Source of the DNA: Mongoliitalea daihaiensis
GTDB lineage: Bacteria > Bacteroidota > Bacteroidia > Cytophagales > Cyclobacteriaceae
Assembly (NCBI RefSeq): GCF_021596945.1
Contig: NZ_CP063779.1
Coordinates: forward strand, 1,587,592 to 1,651,591
Length of the DNA stretch: 64,000 nucleotides
Reading direction: 5' to 3'
The position numbers were made by a program, and so were the translations under genes. The notes beneath the pieces are model-generated. The model did not search any database. It was not told where the DNA came from and was given only the letters and a program-made list of their open reading frames with translations. Positions 58,486 to 64,000 of the stretch are shown here, one piece after another. Each line of letters begins with the position of its first letter. Position 1 is the first letter of the stretch.

Positions 58486-59094
58486 TTACTTAAACTCCCC
58501 AAAAAACTCCTCTAGATTTAGCTCAAAGCCTTGGATTACTGAAGACTGCGCGATGTCTCCGGTGGTCATTAAGCGGGAAGCTTGGAATTTTCTATTGACC
58601 AAGGAATAAATCAAGAGGGTTTGACTGTCAGGGATTACCAACCAGTACTCTTTTACACCCGATTCTTCATACACTTCATATTTGTGACGAAGTTCTACTT
58701 GATTGTTGCTAGGAGATAAAACTTCCACAACCAAATCCGGGGCTCCTAAACATCCTCTTTCATCTAATTTCCATAAATCACATACGACGCAGATATCTGG
58801 TTGGACGACTGTAAAAATTTTATCGTCATTTTTAGAGTTCACAGGAAGCCTGACGTCAAATGGAGCTATATATGTTTGGCATTTTTTGCCTTTCAAAAAC
58901 ATATTTAGCTCTGTGTGAAGATTTCCAGTTAACCATTGATGGATCCTTTTAGGAGCGGCCGCTTTCTTGAAAACTTTTCCTTTGATCAATTCAACCATTT
59001 CCTCCATTTCCCAAGTCAGGTAATCGGCATATGTGTAATGCCCATAGCTTAGATCGGGTTCTTTTAGCAATGATTTTTCGATATCCTTTTCCAT
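58486..59094 (-). CDS. Uma2-family (DUF820) endonuclease-like protein
   Basis: A protein of 202 residues. The PD-(D/E)xK nuclease core is visible: FDVRLP, VQPDICVVCD, APDLVVEVLSPSN (Asp ... Glu-x-Leu) and KYEVYEESGVKEYWLV. Uma2 proteins are abundant, often mobile, with a restriction-nuclease fold and unknown biological role. Its neighbours (ATPase remnant, M14 gene) give no function. A short TTGGTTGATATTTTTG repeat-like stretch lies at 58390-58430 after its stop. Confidence 0.85.
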   Translation of the reverse strand: MEKDIEKSLLKEPDLSYGHYTYADYLTWEMEEMVELIKGKVFKKAAAPKRIHQWLTGNLHTELNMFLKGKKCQTYIAPFDVRLPVNSKNDDKIFTVVQPDICVVCDLWKLDERGCLGAPDLVVEVLSPSNNQVELRHKYEVYEESGVKEYWLVIPDSQTLLIYSLVNRKFQASRLMTTGDIAQSSVIQGFELNLEEFFGEFK

Positions 59095-59183
59095 AGTTAA
59101 ATTTAATCAAAATTGTTCACATCGAAAATCTTAACATGAAGGTTTTCCAACTGGCTAATAGACAGTTATTCATCATATGATAA

Positions 59184-59306
59184 TTATCCCAAACCCGCCA
59201 ATTCATAAAAAATCTCTGGACTTATGACTTTAAACGCTGACTCCGGATAGGTTTCCTGAAATATCTTAGAGAATTTAACTAAATACCTGAAGTCAACTTC
59301 ATAAAT
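59184..59306 (-). pseudogene. C-terminal remnant of an AAA/DUF4143-type ATPase
   Basis: One frame reads IYEVDFRYLVKFSKIFQETY then PESAFKVISPEIFYELAGLG and stop, resembling C-termini of some DUF4143 ATPases. No start or upstream body exists. A 32-bp tandem repeat containing AATTTAGCTAAAAAT (59304 and 59336) lies just upstream, in the same relative position as the 33-bp repeats before the intact-type ATPase at 52601. Low certainty on identity. Confidence 0.35.
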
Positions 59307-59387
59307 TTAGCTAAAAATTTGAAACAAGATTTATGAATTTAGCTAAAAATATGAATTTTAATTAGGTGTTAAATCTTCAAATTAACG

Positions 59388-60560
59388 CTACTTTTTGAAT
59401 GAATATACAAACAAAATGGGATTATCGTCAGCTCCTATAGCGTATTGCTCAGCGAATTCGGAGTACAGGTTTTGACCTGGCCTGAAGGTTTTTTCAAACT
59501 CTTCCAACTCCTTTGGAAAAGCTGCCCAAACGTATGCGTCAGGGCCGCGAAAATAGCGATGCAAACCTATGATGTCTGGTGTTAATCGGTCCATGTCGTT
59601 TTGAATGGCCTCTATAATTTTAACCGTATTGTCTTCTTTTGTCCAAAGGGCCAATTTTGATTCTCTGCCTTTGTTAATAGAAAGTAGCGAAATCCTTTTT
59701 CCGTCAATTAATCCATCACCTAATGCATATTGATCTTGTCTCCAAAATTCTCTAGTGAAATCTATGGCTTGATAAACTCGTTGGGGATCCGGTTTAAACT
59801 CGTCTTTGGAAAAGGAGAACACATACTGACGTTTGATAACATCCTCTTGAATTTCAAGAATTCGGTTGGAATTGCGTTCATTAAAAAAAAGACTGGAGCC
59901 ACCATAGGTTGGATATAAATAAGCATTTTTCATACCATTGATAATTTTTGCATCCCCTTTAAAAAAAGTGTTAATTCTCAATACTGTTTGCATTCCTACT
60001 GTTGTTTTAAAAAGTCTATCCTCGAAATCCTCTCCGTTTTCGCTGTAAAAATAGAAATGCCCTCTATGATAAATCCAATCATAGGTAGCTAACCAATCTG
60101 TGTATCTGATTTCATGTAAAAAATTCCCATCATAGTCATAAAACATGCATTTGCCTTGTCTACCGTCAAAAATGACTAGTTGATTGTCATTCTCAAGAAC
60201 TTGTGCTGAAGTAGGTTTAAACAACTCCCCAGGTCCAAGACCTTTACTTTCTATTCGTTTCACTAATTTTCCTGATCCGTCAAAAATAAAAAGTGACTTT
60301 GTTTTGTTTTCATCTACAATGAAGATCCTGTTTTCTGCAAATAGGACTTGATCGATGTCCCCAACCAATAGTTCATGAGTGGATTCCAAAGGAATAATTT
60401 CAAGGGATTCGAATATATCTGAATAGGTTAACTTGATGGACTCATCTACATCTATGACTATTTCATGATCTGAGGATATAGTATCAGCTTGATGCTTACA
60501 GGAAAGAGGAATTGATAATAATACAATTGATAAGTATATATTTGAAAGTCTTTTTTTCAT
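59388..60560 (-). CDS. 6-bladed beta-propeller lipoprotein
   Basis: A protein of 390 residues with a lipoprotein signal (LSC21). The opening LESLEIIPLEST after YSDIFE and IVDENKTKSLFIFDGSGKLVKRI, KGLGPGELFKP are hallmarks of the Bacteroidota 6-bladed propeller group. Periplasmic or surface anchored; binding partner unknown. A Cys-rich small peptide gene lies upstream on the same strand with a hairpin between them, an arrangement seen for NVEALA-type peptides and propeller genes. Confidence 0.82.
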   Translation of the reverse strand: MKKRLSNIYLSIVLLSIPLSCKHQADTISSDHEIVIDVDESIKLTYSDIFESLEIIPLESTHELLVGDIDQVLFAENRIFIVDENKTKSLFIFDGSGKLVKRIESKGLGPGELFKPTSAQVLENDNQLVIFDGRQGKCMFYDYDGNFLHEIRYTDWLATYDWIYHRGHFYFYSENGEDFEDRLFKTTVGMQTVLRINTFFKGDAKIINGMKNAYLYPTYGGSSLFFNERNSNRILEIQEDVIKRQYVFSFSKDEFKPDPQRVYQAIDFTREFWRQDQYALGDGLIDGKRISLLSINKGRESKLALWTKEDNTVKIIEAIQNDMDRLTPDIIGLHRYFRGPDAYVWAAFPKELEEFEKTFRPGQNLYSEFAEQYAIGADDNPILFVYSFKK

Positions 60561-60589
60561 TTTTAAAAATATTTATGATTTCCTAAATG

Positions 60590-60620
60590 ATACAATTCCT
60601 TTTTTAAAAAGGAATTGTAT
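60590..60620 (-). terminator. Hairpin between the peptide gene and the propeller gene
   Basis: ATACAATTCCTTTTT / AAAAAGGAATTGTAT, 31 bases, between peptide stop (60646) and propeller start (60560). The T-rich loop and no clean T tract suggest a partial terminator or attenuator. Confidence 0.6.
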
Positions 60621-60645
60621 TTGTTCAGAAAATTTTTTTTGAAAA

Positions 60646-60935
60646 TTATCCTAAACAAGAAGGTTCAGGTGCTAGGCTCAATCCTGGACAGCACTGATGC
60701 GAAAGGGTATCCATGCATGTTTCATAGGTTTTTGAAGAATTTGAATTAAAACAAAACTTCGTAACTACATCATATGATGAGTATAAATTTCTTGATTAGG
60801 GCATGCTTCATAAACTTGTTCTTGAGCTAATAGGGTTCCGAAACTTAATTTTGATGGGTAATTAAAATTAACTAGGTTAATTGACATCAATGCAACGAAA
60901 ACAAACATTGTGGCATAAAGCGATTTTAGATTCAT
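60646..60935 (-). pseudogene. Small secreted Cys-rich peptide gene, frameshifted
   Basis: From ATG 60935 the frame gives a signal-like MNLKSLYATMFVFVALMSIN and then LLAQEQVYEACPNQ, and stops at a TAG at 60765. One added base near there puts in phase a second stretch, YDVVTKFCFNSNSSKTYETC then MDTLSHQCCPGLSLAP, ending SCLG at 60646. Total about 95 residues with six or seven cysteines. It resembles NVEALA-like small secreted peptides next to propeller genes, but no exact family is claimed. The Cys pattern supports a frameshift over a shorter real gene. Confidence 0.5.
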
Positions 60936-61347
60936 AATTGTATTGGTTTTAATGAATTATAATTACGTTGGCATATATATATAAATTAAAAAGCAAGTTA
61001 TAGATAGTGTTTTTTTTCAATGTGAATTGATAGGGTTAAATTCATTGCGTTTTAAATAGGTATAAATCGAATTTAGAAAAGAAATTAAATTTCAATTAAC
61101 AAATAAATAAATTAACTTAACAACTGATACTTTTGGTCCAACAAATGGGGAGTATTATATTTTTACACTTAAAAAATAATCATCATAACTCATTGGTACA
61201 GATATTAAAAGGGGGGATTTTTTTCTAAAAGCAAGATGTATTTTTGATATACAAAAACTCCTTTCGGGCGTTTTATGCATACCAAAAATATCTTTCCTCC
61301 TTTAGGATGTCAAATTTCTCCAAAGTCGAAATTTTACTGCCAGATCA
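60936..61347. other. AT-rich intergenic region
   Basis: No gene is supported. The sequence is AT-rich and includes poly-A/T runs. Confidence 0.5.
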
Positions 61348-61428
61348 TCACCAAAGCTTTACTGAACCGCCAAATACCGTTTCAATTTTAAGTACAACAT
61401 TGGGTCCTGACCCCGTAAACATTCGGCT
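61348..61428 (-). pseudogene. HigA antitoxin remnant
   Basis: Reads SRMFTGSGPNVVLKIETVFG then GSVKLW and stop; matches the HigA at 63033 (PNVAPIIETVFGGSAKLW) and about 80 percent of bases of 63094-63160. No start and no toxin remain. Confidence 0.7.
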
Positions 61429-61557
61429 ATCATAGTAATAAAAGAAAGTTACTAGACTTTTTTTAAAACAAAATCCATATGATTACGTGTGAATAATACT
61501 ATGGAATTAGGCATAATATAAATATTTAGTAATTAATACTTATCGTATCGAAAACTT

Positions 61558-62205
61558 ATGAATCGCATATTTTCTGGTTTTATATCTGCTGTCTTCTTTG
61601 CTATCACTAATTGCAATATCAAAGAGGAGCCTGTTTTAGGATTGTTCAATATTGAGGGGATTTCTCCGGTACATGCTATTCCAGGAGAGGAAATAAGGAT
61701 TTTGGGAGAAGGATTTGGGACAGATGTTCAAAGCTACATATGCAAATTAGGAAACAGAAATATTGAAGTGAAAATTGCAGAAGATTCACTACTTGTCCTT
61801 CAAATTCCAAAAGATATCATTATTGGAAATTATATATTATCACTAAACAGAGAGGGATTTAGAGAATATTCTAGGCTTTATGAAATTAAAAGCAAACCTG
61901 CTCCCCAAGTTTCCAGGATTACGCCATTTGATCCGGAACCTGGAGAAACAATAACTATTTATGGGAAAAACTTTGGTTTAAAAGATAGCGATAACGGAAT
62001 TTTTTTCACAGATGCTAACCAACATCCTATTTTATTTACAGAAAAAGAAAGTCCTATTGCCCCTTATACCCCCCTGCTATTTTCAAATACAGATTCTATT
62101 CAGGTTACTGTTCCAGAAAGAGCTTACGGTAATTTGCTTTTAATTTCTATAGACCCAACTGGGGAAGGAATTGAAAGGTTTAATATCACAATTAGGTACA
62201 GATGA
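61558..62205 (+). CDS. TIG/IPT-domain lipoprotein
   Basis: A protein of 215 residues with a lipoprotein-like signal (TNC19). Two TIG (IPT) Ig-like domains: IEGISPVHAIPGEEIRILGEGFG (about 32-54) and VSRITPFDPEPGETITIYGKNFG (about 118-140). Surface protein; TIG domains bind carbohydrates or partners in several Bacteroidota systems. It precedes a decayed SprB-repeat/T9SS type B gene on the same strand. Confidence 0.75.
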   Translation: MNRIFSGFISAVFFAITNCNIKEEPVLGLFNIEGISPVHAIPGEEIRILGEGFGTDVQSYICKLGNRNIEVKIAEDSLLVLQIPKDIIIGNYILSLNREGFREYSRLYEIKSKPAPQVSRITPFDPEPGETITIYGKNFGLKDSDNGIFFTDANQHPILFTEKESPIAPYTPLLFSNTDSIQVTVPERAYGNLLLISIDPTGEGIERFNITIRYR

Positions 62206-62236
62206 ATTAATTATTTATATACTAACCTAAATTATT

Positions 62237-62830
62237 ATGTTAACAGTTACATGAAGTGCTATAAATGTAGCACCAAATAATTGTCAACCACGAGTAATAA
62301 CCGCCAGTGTTTCTGGCGGTTCTGGGAATTACCAGTATTTTTGGAGTTCAAATCCGCCCTCTTCTACTAATTTGGGAAATGGGAATTCAATTAATGTATC
62401 TCCAGGTACCCTAACAACATATTCCTGTGCTGTAATTGATGTAACCGGTAACGTGTTTGGGACTGCATCCATTCCAATTGCTCCTATTCTTCAAGGTGCG
62501 TTTGATGTTTTTATTCCTAATGCCTTCACTCCAAATAATGATGGAATCAATGATACATGGATTGTTGTGACAAGTGCTCGTGGCACCGGGCCTATAAATG
62601 CATACCGTTACGAGTTAAATATTGTAAACCGATGGGGTGCTTCTGTTTTTTCTAGAAATGAAACTATAAGCACCGGAACAACTGGAATTATTGGGGGATA
62701 AATATCTTGGAATGGTAGGGTTAATGGAACAGGGGCATTGGTGCCTACAGGAACTTATAATTATTCCTTAAGATTAATAAACTGCAATTTTAATCAGCTT
62801 TTTAATGGGACAATTCAAGTTATTTACTAA
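62237..62830 (+). pseudogene. T9SS type B (gliding-associated) secreted protein, decayed
   Basis: One frame runs from ATG 62237 through TGA 62252 and TAA 62699 to a final TAA at 62830. Between them: CQPRVITASVSGGSGNYQYF (SprB-like repeat), then FIPNAFTPNNDGINDTW, VNRWGASVFSR and, after the stop, WNGRVNGTGALVPTGTYNYS, the type B C-terminal sorting domain. The large N-terminal repeat region is missing and two in-frame stops remain, so it is a remnant. Confidence 0.82.
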
Positions 62831-62832
62831 TT

Positions 62833-62880
62833 AAATTCTACGGGAAAGAAGATTTATTTTCCGTAGAATTTGATTTTTTT
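62833..62880 (+). terminator. Terminator after the T9SS type B remnant
   Basis: AAATTCTACGGGAAA / TTTTCCGTAGAATTT inverted repeat followed by a T run. Confidence 0.85.
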
Positions 62881-62937
62881 CCGTCTTTTACTCAAATAAA
62901 TAAGAAAAAAGTTTTCCTTTTTCTATAAAAATTATTT

Positions 62938-62995
62938 TGTCGGGCGCTCCTGCTCCTGCGTGGCTGTTCCGCACGCGCTACCGCCATTTGTGTGC
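62938..62995. other. GC-rich patch with a small hairpin
   Basis: About 58 bases at roughly 60 percent or more GC in very AT-rich surroundings, with arms GCGTG / CACGC. Possibly the end of a repeat element; not identified. Confidence 0.4.
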
Positions 62996-63032
62996 ATTCA
63001 GTAAAGAAATATTTTTTCCCCTTACAGCTTTT

Positions 63033-63296
63033 TTAATTGCCAAGGCTTTGATCAGCTACTGCTAAATCATAAGATGTCTGTAGTCTTACCCAAAGCTTTG
63101 CTGAACCGCCAAATACAGTCTCAATTATAGGTGCTACATTGGGTGTAACACCTGCTTTACCGTTCAATATATTGGACAATGTTGGACGGGTCAAATCCAA
63201 GAGTTCAGCAGCTTTTCCGATAGTCAAATTCCTACCTTCAACAATTTCCATTTTAAGTATTTCCCCAGGATGGGAAAGTTTCATTTTTCTTTTCAT
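63033..63296 (-). CDS. higA: HigA-type antitoxin, copy 1
   Basis: A protein of 87 residues with an XRE helix-turn-helix (TIGKAAELLDLTRPTLSNIL) followed by NGKAGVTP and FGGSAKLWVRLQ, the HigA addiction-module signature. It is the second antitoxin after the higB-higA pair, 19 bases downstream. It may bind the toxin, the operator, or a lost second toxin. Confidence 0.88.
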   Translation of the reverse strand: MKRKMKLSHPGEILKMEIVEGRNLTIGKAAELLDLTRPTLSNILNGKAGVTPNVAPIIETVFGGSAKLWVRLQTSYDLAVADQSLGN

Positions 63297-63315
63297 ATTA
63301 ATGAGTATCCATTTT

Positions 63316-63618
63316 TCAAATTGCCCTCTCGAATTTTTTCAGTTTTGGCTTATTTCGGTTATATTCTTTCAAAGCCATAGCCATATCATACTTGTTCTGC
63401 ATTCGAGTCCACATGTCCGCATTGCCCCCAAATACTTCTTGTATTCTGAGTGCAATATTCGGAGAAATACCGCTTTTCTCATTTACGATTTTAGATACCG
63501 TAAGCCTGGACACCTGTAGAAGATCTGCGACCTCTCCAATCTTAAGCTTATTGGGTTTAATAATTTGTTCCAGGAAGGTTCTCCCTGGGTGAATGTAGGT
63601 TGATAAATGCCTTTCCAT
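63316..63618 (-). CDS. higA: HigA-type antitoxin, copy 2 (adjacent to toxin)
   Basis: A protein of 100 residues: IHPGRTFLEQIIKPNKLKIG, then EVADLLQVSRLTVSKIVNEK and FGGNADMWTRMQNKYDMAMA. Canonical HigA. It lies 11 bases after higB in the same transcript and is probably the cognate antitoxin and autorepressor. Confidence 0.92.
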   Translation of the reverse strand: MERHLSTYIHPGRTFLEQIIKPNKLKIGEVADLLQVSRLTVSKIVNEKSGISPNIALRIQEVFGGNADMWTRMQNKYDMAMALKEYNRNKPKLKKFERAI

Positions 63619-63629
63619 TTGTTTCTTGT

Positions 63630-63920
63630 TTAGTGATAGTCTTCTAAATCCAAATCGTATGCTGATCCAGTTTCATTGTCAAAATTGAAAGTAATGCGCC
63701 AGTTTCCTGAAACTTCCAAAGACCAGTCTCCCTTTCTATTTCCTTTTAAGGGATGTGGCCTTAATTCAGGGAAAGGGTAAAGGTCATCTGGAACCTTATC
63801 GATACTATCGATGATATCCATTATCGTTTCAATCTTCCTTACCATTGTTGATGGGAGTTTACTTTTATCGCCCTTGACCCAATAGTTTTTTAAGGCTTTG
63901 TGTTTAATACTTTTAATCAT
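63630..63920 (-). CDS. higB: HigB-type mRNA-interferase toxin (RelE superfamily)
   Basis: A protein of 96 residues from ATG 63920 (MIKSIKHKALKNYW); an in-frame extension upstream to 63986 is not family-like. RelE/ParE fold with LRPHPLKGNRKGDWSLEVSG and NWRITFNFDN, the conserved HigB core (Lys/Arg and His residues of the ribonuclease site). It cleaves mRNA at the ribosome. First of a higB-higA-higA operon. Confidence 0.9.
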   Translation of the reverse strand: MIKSIKHKALKNYWVKGDKSKLPSTMVRKIETIMDIIDSIDKVPDDLYPFPELRPHPLKGNRKGDWSLEVSGNWRITFNFDNETGSAYDLDLEDYH

Positions 63921-63935
63921 AGGGCTATTGTATAG

Positions 63936-63947
63936 TGTAAATATACA
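63936..63947. promoter_or_regulatory. Possible HigA operator
   Basis: Inverted repeat TGTA-AATA-TACA 16 bases upstream of the higB start; toxin-antitoxin operons are usually autoregulated at such a site. Confidence 0.4.
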
Positions 63948-64000
63948 GTATTCAAAAATTAAATACAAGTCTTTTATTGCTATCATGTTAACGGCTGATC

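Noticed and set aside
33774-62701. Stop-codon reassignment or programmed readthrough explaining several in-frame stops
   Set aside because: All core genes use TAA, TAG and TGA as normal ends; the in-frame stops occur only in accessory, decaying genes.

Overview
The window comes from a member of the Bacteroidota, most likely order Cytophagales and probably a Cyclobacteriaceae (Algoriphagus-like) marine or aquatic bacterium. The evidence is a BamA-Skp-Skp cluster after uppS, bacillithiol synthesis (bshA), Type IX secretion signals (type A and type B C-terminal domains), DUF4221 and 6-bladed beta-propeller lipoproteins, TonB-plug proteins, a TAnnTTTG-type promoter before the thioredoxin gene, and generally weak Shine-Dalgarno sites. 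No rRNA, tRNA or CRISPR array was seen.

Layout. 0-4 kb: envelope biogenesis operon (uppS end, bamA, two skp/ompH). 4-10 kb, minus strand: SDR epimerase-like protein, fatty acid hydroxylase-like protein, bshA, and a fused GH3/serine hydrolase. 10-14 kb, plus strand: small membrane protein, mutL, two rhomboid proteases. 14-22 kb: outer-membrane proteins, including two large barrel-less proteins with an MG2-like N-terminus and a TonB plug, and a thioredoxin. 22-26 kb: a zinc carboxypeptidase and an apparently inactive paralogue. 26-31 kb: Usp, CPA2 antiporter, ferrochelatase, MFS transporter. 29-31.4 kb holds long direct repeats and an array of six REP-like palindromes. 31.4-32.6 kb: hpf and xerC.

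From 32.6 to 39.1 kb lies a small AT-rich accessory island. It carries two related outer-membrane barrels around a T9SS-secreted protein with an in-frame stop, an antitoxin with a truncated toxin, a frameshifted lipoprotein and another barrel. Displaced copies of the xerC 5' end and of the 3' end of a GH17 gene show that it arose by tandem duplication, or that different cargo was exchanged between duplicated flanks. From 39.1 to 46.7 kb, a minus-strand beta-glucan locus encodes two GH17 enzymes (one fused to an MFS sugar symporter), a GH17-like lipoprotein, a GH3 beta-glucosidase and a GH2-like lipoprotein. It has no SusC/SusD pair, which suggests glucan oligosaccharides are imported by the symporter and cut in the cytoplasm.

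47-50 kb: an uncharacterised two-gene unit with repeated SPPH and HLHP histidine motifs. 50-52 kb: two DUF4221 lipoproteins. 52.6-55.5 kb: an AAA/DUF4143 ATPase gene split by an IS1634-family element with a 45-bp target duplication. 55.8-60.6 kb: M14 peptidase, Uma2 nuclease-like protein, beta-propeller lipoprotein. 60.6-64 kb: a frameshifted Cys-rich peptide gene, a TIG-domain lipoprotein, a decayed T9SS type B protein, and a higB-higA-higA toxin-antitoxin module with a third antitoxin remnant. Gene decay and repeats are concentrated in 32-39 kb and 52-64 kb; the remainder looks like stable core genome.
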